From the NCBI GenBank assembly GCA_963693285.1, contig OY848928.1, positions 3,596,501 to 3,660,500 of the forward strand: 64,000 nucleotides of DNA, written 5' to 3'. The stretch comes from Xestospongia muta (lineage: Eukaryota > Porifera > Demospongiae > Haplosclerida > Petrosiidae). Position numbers and translations under genes: made by a program. Positions within the stretch are counted from its first letter, which is position 1, and each line of letters opens with the position of its first letter. The notes beneath the pieces were generated by a model. The model was given only the letters and a program-made list of their open reading frames with translations. It made no database searches and was not told the DNA's origin. Shown here one piece after another: positions 12,832 to 24,653 of the stretch.

Positions 12832-14162
12832 TTCCCAGCAAACCCACTAATATAAACTTAACTTCACTTTATCTCTCATGGGCACCACCATCTCAACCTA
12901 ATGGAGCATCATTGACTATAACTACACATGTTCTGATGATAATGGTACAATGTCTTATTATAGCAGTGATATGGTGACTTATAGTTCATCACTGAGGAAT
13001 GCTACACTCACTGGACTAAAACCATTTAGACAATATACATGTAATGTAACTGCTGCTACAGCCGCTGGAGTAGGACTAGTATTACTGGCCAAGCAGGTAT
13101 GTAGTCATTATTACATTATTGATTATATTGTGTGTTTGTCAGCTCCTAGTGGTCCTCCTCTCTCCATTACTGTCACATCAAGTCAACGTTATGAACTTAT
13201 TTTATCTTGGACTCCTCATGATATGTCATTATAAAATGGTATCATTATAAGTTATACCTATTACTGTACTGAGTTGGGAGAAAATAATGAAGTAGATAGA
13301 GGGACTATACAAGTACTACTCTTGATATTACTAACACAATGATTAAGGCCTACACTGACTATATCTGTTTTGTAAGTGTTACAACTAGTATTGGATCAGG
13401 TCCTAATGGAAATTCTACTGATAGAACTGCTGAATATAGTATGTGTAAAAAGTATCATTATAATTATTATATATTATCATAAAACTATAGTTCCTAGTGT
13501 AGTAGTATCTCTGAGAGTCTCATCTTTCTTTCATACATCATTGAATATTTCATGGAGTCAACCAGCTTTACCTTATGGTATCATTACTTCATAATTGTTA
13601 TAGTGACATACTATACTAATGATACTATTGCTGGTATGTTGTTAATGGTACTATGCTATATGTCATTATTGGTGGATTAGGTAAGTGTTTTATATTGTAG
13701 AAACTATTAGGTTATCTTCTACTTTTAACTAGGTATGTTCCTTATAACATCACTGTGAGTGCAACTACTAGTGCTGGAAATGGACCAGAAATGGCACTGA
13801 CTGCTTTTACAGAGGAAGGAGGTATAAAATGATTTAATAAAAGATATATTCTATTGAATCAATTCTGTCCAGCTATTAAAGGACTCAATGCTACTCATAT
13901 CAATGACACAGCAATTTATGTGACTTGGGATCCATTAGTACTTATAAATGGTTTTATTGGTAACTACACTATAACATTAAGTGGACCTGAGTATTCATTA
14001 ATGAAGATTGTTCCATCAAATTACACAAGTGTAGTCTTTATTAATTTACAGTAAATGGAGCCTATACAGTGATGATATATGCCAGTACTGCTGGAGGAGG
14101 AAAAAGTGAACCAAACATTATATATAATATTTGATCCTTCACAATCAACTTTACCAACTGAA
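12832..14162 (+). pseudogene. Decayed array of fibronectin type III exons
   Basis: At least four FN3-like exons on the plus strand start near 12832 (VPSKPTNINLTSLYLSW), 13142 (APSGPPLSITV ... LILSW), 13493 (VPSVVVSLRV ... LNISW) and 13869 (IKGLNATHINDTAIYVTW). Each has the FN3 Pro-rich start and B-strand Trp; the first also shows the later L-K-P-x-x-Q-Y-T motif. Each carries a frameshift or stop (for example SLTITT shifting to NYTCSD, a TAA after HDMSL, a TAA after VFINLQ). Together with the Ig relic upstream they look like the ectodomain of a lost Ig/FN3 receptor. Near 12432-12577 a further fragment with TDIFTC may be another Ig piece. Confidence 0.75.
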
Positions 14163-14179
14163 AGTAAGTGTTCATTTAA

Positions 14180-15390
14180 TAGTATAGGTACTATGTATAC
14201 ACATTTCTGACAAGAATGATGCAAGTATTACTGTAATGGGTACAAATATCAGTATTTGCTATTATAATTTTTGGCATTATTGTGATATTAAATCAAACAC
14301 ATCTACTGACACTTTAAATATAGAAATGATATCATGTGATGACTATTATACTTATAAGAAGAGTCAGACAGGGAATCACCCAAATAAAATAAATTATAAT
14401 GCTATATTATTTTAGAAACAGTTGTTCTTTGCTGTTGTGCTATTTCTATTAGTTCAAATAAAGTCTAACATGATTCATTAGCTAAGAGCATGGCTTTACC
14501 ATAGTACAGCTGTTCTACTTTGCAGTTTTGTATGTTTTACTGTGCCATAAACACAACTCTACTGATTATATCTCTTATAGTAACAGCTGGTAAATAGAGT
14601 TTAGTTAGACACAGATGTGACAGGAGGGAAGGATGAAACATCTAAGAGATTATCAATTTTGGAGTTTTAAGTACTACAATGATAATGAGGTCTTATCTGC
14701 TCATACTAACCATTGCTGTTATTATAGATTGGTTCATTAAATAATAAGTACTACTTTCTTCTTGATTCTGATGGTGATCATCAAGTAAAAGATCTAATTG
14801 GTGGAGAGATCCATTACCATACCAATGCTCTTAAAATAGAGAAAGAGGTAATACATGGATAATTAGATAATAAAGAATGTCATGTTGATCATGAGCTTAA
14901 CTAGCTTCTTATTTTATTTATATGTGCCGCATCATCATTCAGTTGATAGTGTTTTTACTATAGAAGAAACAATGTATTTTTGGAAACACCATATTTCAAA
15001 CAATCTAGTGTAGCAAGCTCAAGAAATGCATGTGATAGCAATTAACACTATATATACTGTATGCTGGATCAATAACATTTAAAATTATAATATTTCTGGA
15101 TAAGTTCTTCTTGATATATATAATAATAGTTATTATTCAAAGACATCAGATAGAATTAAGATGTTTTTTTAGCATTTACAGAAAGTAATTAGGCTGATTG
15201 GATGGACAGATTGTACTAGAGCACTACTAAACATTACAGCAACATGTTACCAATCAAAATGATATGTATATTTATAAGCTTAACAACAATGCTAGTCAAA
15301 GGACTCTATTATTAAATTTGTTTCTATGTTTATAATATTACAATAAATACAAACCACTAATCAATAAAAAGACAAAGTATAGCTCTTTTG
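14180..15390. other. Intergenic/relic DNA, no recognisable gene
   Basis: AT-rich sequence with no supported gene. One possible plus-strand exon around 14729-14848 reads NKYYFLLDSDGDHQ and ends near GTAATA; I do not recognise it. It could be an intracellular piece of the decayed receptor upstream. Confidence 0.3.
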
Positions 15391-15397
15391 TCTGATT

Positions 15398-15544
15398 CTA
15401 CAGATAAATTGATCCATTAGAAACAATACAGTTAATGTTAGTAGAGCCATCCAATGGACCAAAGGAAACAAGTACATACTTGTCATGAGAACCCTCAGAT
15501 GTTTCAATACATTTGTCATTGTCTTCAAATACCATCACTTGAAC
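15398..15544 (-). pseudogene. Fructose-1,6-bisphosphatase-like exon fragment, mutated active site
   Basis: On the minus strand, after acceptor TATAG, the frame reads through DKYVLVSFGPLDGSTNINC to a TAG. This matches the FBPase active-site block that normally contains F-D-P-L-D-G-S-S-N-I-D. The first metal-binding Asp is Gly here and the final Asp is Asn, and a stop follows soon after. No other FBPase exon was found in the window. Reading: a stray, inactive gene fragment. The family call rests on this one motif. Confidence 0.55.
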
Positions 15545-16114
15545 CTATAATATTAAATTAATATATGACAACTTGTTACTTGCTACTTACTCATTGAATA
15601 AAATATATCTCTAGGTGAAAGAAAAATTTTAATTTTCCTCAATAACTACACTATTGTAGCACTTCTTACCTTTTATTTAAATAGTGTAGTTTATTGTTGC
15701 TACACTTCTTACCTTTAATTTGAATGTTGTGCTTTCTGGTAGTTATTTTCTTGTATAGGAGCACAGAGAAAATAATATTGCAAACTGCACCTTTCAGATC
15801 AAGTTAAGAGGTGTCAATTATGTTTATTATGAGTTTGATATAAAAGAGATGATGTGATAGAAAGAAAAGTAGATATTAAGTTCCCTATGATGCTATATCA
15901 TATTTCTAGTAATTTTACTGGCACTATTATTGATACAGTTTTTGAATTATGTCCCAACTGTAACAATTCAAATACCATCCAAAAATTAATTTGTAGTATT
16001 TCCCATTCTCACAATCAAAGAAACTTCAATTAAAATTGAATACTATTAAACCTATAAATCCAGAGTTTGCAATCATCATATAATAATTATTAACTTTATC
16101 ATTATTTTATGTAG

Positions 16115-19100
16115 ATACAGGAAATGAAACAACAAGTACTACACCTATTATAGCAGGTTTTTATCAATTGTCGGTTCATCTTTAAGTAGTGTTATAGTTA
16201 CATCCACACCACATTCTAGTAATGGTAAGTGAGCAATACAAATAAAATGAATATGCTTGCACACATATATTTTAGTGTTAGGTTCATGTTTGGCACTAAA
16301 TCTCAGCTATACTGGATGTTGTATAATGACTCTGTCACCACTTTGTACAAATAATGGATGTTATTGTGATAAAAATTGTCACATATGGAATGATTGTTGT
16401 TGTGATATAGCTGATATTGGTTGTTATCCTACTTCTCTTTCCTCCCCAATAATTTCACCTACTCCAACTAATACCTTTGGTAAGACAAATTAGAAGCTAA
16501 TGTAATACACTAGTCACAGTTTTTTTCAAATTAATGAGGTAATTAAAAGATTTATCCATATGGATAAATAAAAAAGAGTTTGGAGGGAGACAGTTTTCAC
16601 AAAGAGTGTATCTTAGTTAAATGAGAGGAGTATCCTTGATACTAAAAACGTTTAAGGTAGAGGCAGGGGATATTTTCTCAGTCCTCATTGACTTTGTATT
16701 TAGTAGAGGCTGCCAAAGCCCTAATAATCAGTAATTAATCAGCATGGAATCAGTTAGTTAATAATAATCAGAACAGTATAATAGACAGTCATAATTATGT
16801 ATAATGTTTCAATTTAAATGATAACATTTAGGCAATGTCTATCTGTACAAAACAGAAGGTGCATACTTCAATGAGGAATTAATACTATGCCCTATATCAT
16901 ATCCAATGTTGTGCAAGCTGGCTCTCTAAAGTGACATATTACAAATGTAACAGACAAAACATTCTTCCTATTAGAAACATATGACTAAGAATGCAAAAGC
17001 AAGATTAAAGGAAACAAGTGATACATGTAACCTTTAAGACTGAATAAAAAAGCAAAACTACATCTGTGTTTCAAATATGGATACATTGTCCATTTTAATT
17101 TGCTCAAAATATTTTATGATACTACTCATTTGGTATCATTTAATGCTTTCTTACATTACATCATTACTTTAAAGTCAATATGCAATTCTGCATATTCACT
17201 TTGTTTACTTCTTATTTCATGTGTATGCACTGATTCAGGCTCTGGATCTGGCTCTAAATCTGGCTCAGGGTCTGATCTAAATGGTAAATAACTACTTATT
17301 AATACTTAGGGTATTTATTATTAACAAACATAATGTAATAAAACAATACTATATTCAAAATGTATATTCAATCTACTGACTCCAATAACAAAATAATCAT
17401 AGACTAAATCATTATTTAAATAGCTGATGTAGGGAAATGAAATGAAATAAATGCACTTCTCAATTATCATTAAGAACATCACAACTTTATAACAATAACT
17501 CTTTGCATATTGTGGGCTCCTAATATTATTGCCACAAAATTTCTGTTTAACAGGACCCCAATTTTCCATCTTAGTGAGGTCTAATGGCAGTTTGCATGAA
17601 ATAATCTTCAAAAACTACTCTTTTGATGTGCCATTTCAATCTTGATTAATTGATTAATCTGATTAACTGATTTATTATGTAGTAGTTTTATCTTTTGTGA
17701 TCTTTCTTTTATTCAATGATTTCATGATCTACTGACTCAAGAATTGTTAAGCTACTGTCCTAATGGATTTCTTATCATATCATAATAGATAGTCATAATT
17801 ATATATAATGTTATCAAATGATAATATTTAGGCAATGTCTACCTGTACAGAACAGGAAGTGCATACTTCATGAAATTAATACTGATTAAGTGTTAAAGTA
17901 TGTGACCCTGAGGTTCAGACTGTTACACTTGGATTCTGTATATTATAACTCAGTTCAGAAGGCATACCAGTGAATATGTAATAATTTAATAATATAAAAC
18001 TGTATTCCAGTGAATATGTAATAATGCAACTAGGTGAAACTAACTGTCTACAATAGTCACAGGTTAACACAGGCTATATTTAAATAATTCTTTTCATGTG
18101 GACCCTTCTCTGCTTGTTGAGCTCTCTCTCTCTGTCTCTTTCCCTCCTCTGATTCAACCTACTTTAATTTCCCCTTTGCTCTAGCTACTGTCTTTGCCTG
18201 TTGAACCTTCTCTTTGCTCTGTAATCTCATTAGCATATCTTGTTCTGTATCTTTCTCTTCTTATCTATATTCTTCATTCCTAAACAACACCACATTCTAG
18301 TAATGGTAAGTGAGCAATACAAATAAAATGAGTGTGCTTGTACACATATATTTTATTGTTAGGTTCGTGTTTGGTACTAAATCTCAGCTATTCTGGATGT
18401 TGTGTATGGTTACTGTCATCATCTTGTTTAAATAATGGATGCTATTTTGATGAAAACTGTCATAAATCTAATGATTGTTGTAATGATATAGCTGATATTG
18501 GTTGTCATCCTACTTCTCCTTCCTCCCGTACAGTTTCACCTACTCCAACTAATACATCTGGTAAGACAAAATTAGAACCTCATTAAATACAATAGTCACA
18601 GTTATTTTCAAATTAATGAGGTAATTAAAAGGTTTATCCACATGGATAAATAAAAGAGAGTTTGTAAGGAGACAGTTTTCACATAGAGTATATCTTAGTT
18701 AAATGAGAGCAGTATCATTAATACTAAAACATTTTGAGGGAGGGGTAGAGGATATTCTCTCAGTCCTCATCAACTTTGTACTTAGTAGAGGATGCCAAAG
18801 CCCTAATGATTAGTAATTTATCAGCATGGATGGAATCAGTTAATTAATAATAATCAAAACAGTATAATAGTATAATGTTTCAATTTAAATGATAATATTT
18901 AGGCAATGTCTATCTGTACAGAACAGGAAGTGCATACTTCAATGAGAAATTAATACTAATCTATCCAGTTTTATTACGATTGTATTAACTACCCTTCTGT
19001 ATACTTCCATATTTGATGAACACAAACTTAATTAATAAATACTCCACATTATTAATCAAGCCATTATCCAGATATATAATTATATCACATGAATCCACAC

Positions 19101-20707
19101 ACACACATATACAATTATATATATATAATTATATATGTAATTAATATACAATATTAATGTATTCATATATAAATGTATTATATTTGATAAACATCTATAT
19201 ATATATAAGCCTCATTCTTGTTTTCTTAATTCAATACAACATGTACTGCTAGATGCTTATAAATATTTTATGATACTACTCATTTGGTATCATTTAATGC
19301 TTTCTTATATTACATCATTACTTTAAAGTATTAATAAATTTTTTTACTTCTTATTTCATTTTGATATGGGGTTGTATATGGAAGTAACCTTTGTAAGAGA
19401 AGTTATTTTTGAGTTATAATCATTTCAAAAATGGCAGTCGGACATTAATGGAAGTTTGTAGGGCCAACTGTCCTAATGTGGTATCAACTTATTTCTTTCG
19501 TCAATAAGTTTTTTGTTGTTATTTAAGAAGATCAGATTTGTCTTGTCTTCTAACAATCAAGAAACAGGTATCCTTACAGAATATTACCAGTTGAATTAGC
19601 TATTTCTAGCTTTGTTGTATATATACATATACAATCACATGATAAATTGTTTGACTGATGATGTAACATGTCCTATGATGACATCACTTATGTCATAGAG
19701 TTAATAATGTTAGGTTTGGTTTATGGTTTAGGTGATGTCATCAATATGATGACATCACCATTTCATTATACAAGTATCCTATAATAAAGCCTGTTCTCAT
19801 ATTATTACCATTTAGATCCAGTTATCATTGCATCTGATATACCTAATGTGGACATATCATGTCGAACTATTGGAGAGATTATTACAATTAGATGTCAGGT
19901 GGAAACATGTCTCTCTAATGTTACTGTGACATTTTATAAAAACAAAAATGTCATTCAAACCAAAACCATCACTAACAATATGTTGATATCATTTACATAT
20001 ACATACAACTTAACAGTGGGAACTGATTCTCCTGGTGAATATGCTTGTCGTGCTGTAACACCAAATGGTGCAACCAACCTTAAATTTTTTAACATTATTG
20101 GTAAGTGCAGATTACCAAATAGAAAGTTGTAATCTTAAACTTATCAATTATCTAACAATAGTTTCATCATTTTAGGAAGAGTATTGCTGCCATCATTGGT
20201 TAGTATTACCACCACTAGCATCCCTTCTTCTACAAATACTGTGACTTATACTGGTAAGTGCAGATTACCAAATAGAATATTGTAATCTTAGACTTATTGG
20301 TTATCTAACATTAGTTTCATCATTTTAGAAAGTTAGAAAGCATATTGCTACCATCATTGGTTAGTATTACCACCATTGGTATCCCTTCTTCTACAAATAC
20401 TGTGATTTATACTGGTCAGTGGAGGTTACAAAATAGAATGTTGTATTCATTGACTTATTGGTTATCTAACATTAGTTTCATCATTTTAGGAACAGCACTG
20501 TTGTCGTCAATTATTAATATTACCACCACTTGTAATCCTTCTTCGATTTCTACAAGTACCATGACTTTTACTAGTTCAGTCACTATAGTTCCCTCAAATA
20601 CCCCTGTGTCTCCAACGTCTGGAAGTGGAGCTACTGAAATGTTAGCTCAATGGACACTTCTCTTGAGAGTACTGCTGTTAATTATGATATCAGTGATGAT
20701 GATATAA
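16115..20707 (+). pseudogene. Decayed family copy: SMB-like x2, one Ig, GPI-type tail
   Basis: Exons: stalk 16115-16224 (110 nt instead of 111, giving a stop at L-x-TAA); SMB-like 16282-16479; Gly-Ser linker 17239-17283; second SMB-like 18363-18560; Ig2 19816-20100; Ser/Thr 20176-20253; degenerate Ser/Thr about 20337-20413; tail 20490-20707. No signal exon was found upstream. Both Ig1 exons are missing because of a deletion at about 19765. In the second SMB exon the C-x-C-D motif has become C-Y-F-D, losing a Cys. The downstream exons are still open, so part may be transcribed, but as a gene it is broken. The block 15650-22219 is a duplicate of gene 1 with its 3' flank. Confidence 0.75.
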
Positions 20708-20865
20708 CATTATAATTCATAAAAAAAGGATACTTCAAGTTTATAGGTTGTTTGTTACAGCCATTTTTATATCTTTTTCAACATAGTAACAATAGTAACA
20801 TGTACTAATATTATTATTATGTAAAAAATGGTTTTATTTGTTGTTTCATAATATTATGTTAGTGA

Positions 20866-20871
20866 AATAAA
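20866..20871 (+). terminator. Poly(A) signal of the decayed copy
   Basis: AATAAA at the same distance from the stop as in gene 1 and gene 2, in the homologous 3' flank. Confidence 0.5.
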
Positions 20872-21821
20872 TGTTCCTTTACTTCCATTGTCTCCATTTT
20901 TTCTCTCCAATTTGATGCCACCCTCTCTCTGTGAGCTGCTATGACTTTGTCAGCAGTAACTAGTAAAAACATGTTCAAATAGTTATGCCTTGTTCTCCTA
21001 CCTATACATGGGTGGTTCTAAGAAATAGATTCCTTTCTGTACTTCTTTTTCATCAAAAGCCTTCTGTAATTTCAATCTGGGTTTGAGTCTGTAATGCATA
21101 AAAGAATGAATTATTGTTATGAAGTACACATGTACAGCTACCTATTCTTGATAAACTGCGACTGTCTCTTTCCTTAACTTTTTCCATTTTCTTGATAGCT
21201 CCAGCTGATTACCTATTAAAGTGACATACAACAGAATATACCACACTATACAATATCTGTTTTGGTCCATAATTCACAACTATACTTAACAGAAATGTTT
21301 CTTCTCTTTTCAAATACAAAGGTAGAGTCCCACAAAAGAAAACATATTACTAACATCAATGTCACAGCCAATGACAGAGCTTGTCTGTTGATCCCACATC
21401 ATCAAAGAAACATGTGAAATAAATTTGTTTTATCTCACATAACAGACACAAGCTAGTGGAAACCTGCAAATCAAATTTTAGGCAGTATAATACTTTAGTT
21501 TATCATAGACCTATACATTTATTTAGGGGTGACAAAATGACAAATGTTCCAAACACAAATTGTCTGAATTTTTGTCAATTAGTGTTTTACAGATTCACAA
21601 AGTTCTAGTTGTGATAGATGCACAAATTATCTGTAGAATACTAACCAAATTTTGTGAATTTCTATTAATCTGCAGATTGCTATTGGTAGAAATTCAGACA
21701 ATTTGGATGTGACTGACTGCTAACCAAATTAAAGACCTTCATGGAAGTTCATGGATTGATGTTGTTTGTGATGTCACATACAATATACCTTATTGTCTAA
21801 TAATTACTAATTCTTTTACAG

Positions 21822-22136
21822 TTCCTACTCCAATTGTGTCAACCAATGGTACTACTACTGTTATATATGGAGGATCTACTGGTATATCATGTACAATGAC
21901 ATTAATGCAATAAACACTCTACTGATACATCAGTTAATGTAATATGGACTCGTGGTCTATCAACAAAGTCACATGCAGTATTAATCCTGTCACTGATAAT
22001 TCTTCATTGTCTGCTGTTAATACCAGTCAAGCAGGAACATATGCATGTACTGCACAAGTAGTATATACTGGATCATCATTATATGTAATGAATAGTATCA
22101 TATCTCCTGGAAGTAATAGTATACTTTGTGTACAAA
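21822..22136 (+). pseudogene. Decayed Ig-domain exon, copy 2
   Basis: Duplicate of 11375-11690 with the same early stop (ATGCAATAA). The later frame NKVT ... SQAGTYACTAQ is open again, but the donor has changed from GTAAGA to GTATGA. Homology with copy 1 stops at about 22219 (CAATTCAATAAA), matching about 11776, which gives the right edge of the segmental duplication. Confidence 0.75.
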
Positions 22137-22219
22137 GTATGATTCTTGTTTATTTTTTACCAGTGAATACATATTGAAGTTGTTAAAAACTGAAAGATTG
22201 TTTTCTGTCAATTCAATAA

Positions 22220-23980
22220 ATTTACACAGGGAAATGATATCTATTTCCAACTGTTGTTTTCCAATCCTTTCCAATTGGTTTTTGTATTACAATGCTTTTA
22301 CTATTGGATAATTTCATTAAGAAAACCCCACTGTTGGTTTATTGATGTAATCTTCAATGGAAAATACATAAGATCTACATATGTTATGTGGGTGATGGCA
22401 ATATGATGGATATTTACCAATAAAATAAAACAATTGGTAATTAAATGTAAATAACATTGTATATTTACCATCAAAACTCAATGTTTGATAAACAATTGTA
22501 AAAATAGTGTAAATTTACCATCATAGACACATTACTGCTATACTATAGTTAAGTTGATGTATATTTCTCATCAAGTAAACAAGCATCGTTATAGCATTGT
22601 AGAGAAGATGTAAATTACCAATCACAAATACATTATTATTAATATTATTTAACGTTAACATTCAAACTCCTATAAATCCCAGGTAAAAGTACTTCATCAA
22701 ATATATATATTATTAAAAACAATGCTTAATGCAATGAAGCAGTATAGATATAAAGTCAAAATAATAAAATAATAAAGAAATAACATGCACATGTCCTGTT
22801 GTCATTATTAATGTTCCTTATATATTAGGTCTCTCATCTCAGCTTGATTCTTTAATATTTAGATGTTGTTTCTATATTTAAGACAACAAATCACATTCAA
22901 TGTTATATGGGTGTTGAATCTTCTTTCAGAGGAGGGGGGTCCAGCACTGGAGTAAGAGAGAGAGAGATCAGAGATCAGCCTCCAGTCCTGTATTGATGCA
23001 AGTCTTCGTTCCTAACTACATAGTACAGCTAGAGATGAAATAAATAACATTCTACATCATACATATTATTTAGACTTACAACTTAAAGGTAGTGATGCAC
23101 TGATAGGCCTTTTTCACAAATATTTTGATAACTGATAGTTGATCTGATATTTTATTCAAAAGATGATTTAAAAATAAAAAAAATAATGTATATGTGTTTA
23201 ATAAGTGTATTTGTAATCAATTAGTTTCACATTAGCTTTAATAAACATCAATTGTTCAGCTCTCTCGGGGGCAAGATGATTTCCTTTGTTATCATATAAT
23301 TCACCAGCTAGAATTTAAAATGATATTAAAGAATGGACAAATACACAATATGTAAAAATATCAGAATACTTACATTAAATAATTAAAATATCCAGTATCA
23401 AATTACTGCATACAGAGTACACTCATCATAACTAATATAAAAACTAGTATTGTCCATTCATTTTATTTGTATGTGTACCTTGCTCAGTTCTAGTTAAGAA
23501 TGAAACAGAAAAACATACTCACAGCTTTAATCCAACTTAAGAAGTCAAAATGACACAAAGACATGTACTTAAGATGAAGGATGGTTATTCCCCTCATGTA
23601 CTCCAAAACTTGCTAGAGACAACAGAAGATAAAACAGACAGTAAGGAGTACTATCATAACTTATCCTTACTGGGTTATTATCAGTAAAATAGTAAAATGA
23701 AGAGTTTACTAGATGTGTCTTCATCAGAGATCAGATCAGATCAAACTCTATAATATATATCAACCTTATGTGGAATAACAAATAATGAATTGTAGGACAA
23801 TGTCATTATAATGACATTGTCCTACAGAAGCTCAGTGGAACAGTCCAAGATCATCATATTTTAATACTGATCCTAAACCTTAAACATTAAGTATATGACC
23901 TAAGATTCATACTGTCACACTAGACTTCTGTAGTATTATCCACTATAGGCATGTTCCATTTAAGTATGATATTGTATATT
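22220..23980. other. AT-rich DNA without recognisable gene
   Basis: No exon with supported frame or splice sites. It contains a perfect 36-bp palindrome at 23791-23826 and a short GA-rich tract near 22960. Nothing else stands out. Confidence 0.4.
23791..23826. repeat. Perfect 36-bp palindrome
   Basis: TGTAGGACAATGTCATTA followed directly by its reverse complement. There is no loop, no poly-T and no flanking duplication that I can see. Confidence 0.85.
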
Positions 23981-23987
23981 CTAATAG

Positions 23988-24232
23988 GGTCAACTATTCA
24001 ACCAGCTCCTAACAGTTATAACACACTAGAGTCAACTAACACTATACTTATATCTTATCCATCTTATACCATGTCACCTCTACCATCTCACAATAAAAGA
24101 TCAAGTCAGCATTATCTTTAACAACTAAAATATTGATGTTCTATTTTGTTACCAGAATCTATTCCAGGACCAGCTCATTATCATCCTAATGAAGACATCT
24201 GTACATTAACAAGTCCAACATATAGTATATGA
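23988..24232 (+). CDS. Orphan 3' end: cytoplasmic-tail-like exons
   Basis: Two exons, 23988-24104 and 24156-24232 (stop TGA), joined through a GTCAGC donor and CCAG acceptor, both phase 1. The product is rich in Ser, Thr, Pro and Tyr (ISYPSYTMSPL; ending DICTLTSPTYSI) with no hydrophobic segment, which fits a signalling tail of a receptor. AATAAA follows at 24284-24289. It lies downstream of the decayed Ig exon and may be the 3' end of that lost receptor. Family unknown. Without upstream exons in the window it is a remnant or the end of a gene whose other exons I could not recognise. Confidence 0.45.
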
Positions 24233-24283
24233 TGTACATATACAATTCTTAATAATTATATCTGTTAATACTAGTAACTTTGA

Positions 24284-24289
24284 AATAAA
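24284..24289 (+). terminator. Poly(A) signal after the orphan tail exons
   Basis: AATAAA 52 bases after the TGA at 24230-24232, in convergent orientation to the Kelch-death gene that ends at 24654. Confidence 0.45.
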
Positions 24290-24653
24290 CTTCACCCTCT
24301 ATATACAGTACTAGTCCAATACTAATACTTTAGTGTATTATATAACCTTTATATTGAGGACACCACTATACTAAGGACAGCTTCATTTAATCACATTAGA
24401 CCCTACTCTTTGTTGAAGGTGTAGTATGATACATTAAGGACAGTCTATAGACATAACTGATGTTTAGTGAAATGATTGAGTTTGTGTAGGAAGAACAAAC
24501 AGTTTCCTAACATCACATTGTATTAATAAAAAGAAAATATCAAACTATTGAAATAGAAAATTAAACAGATTATTTGCAGACACTATGAAGGAGTCAAATA
24601 ACAGAATCATATACATGATCATATCAAATGTAGTCAACCCAAGTAACATTGTA

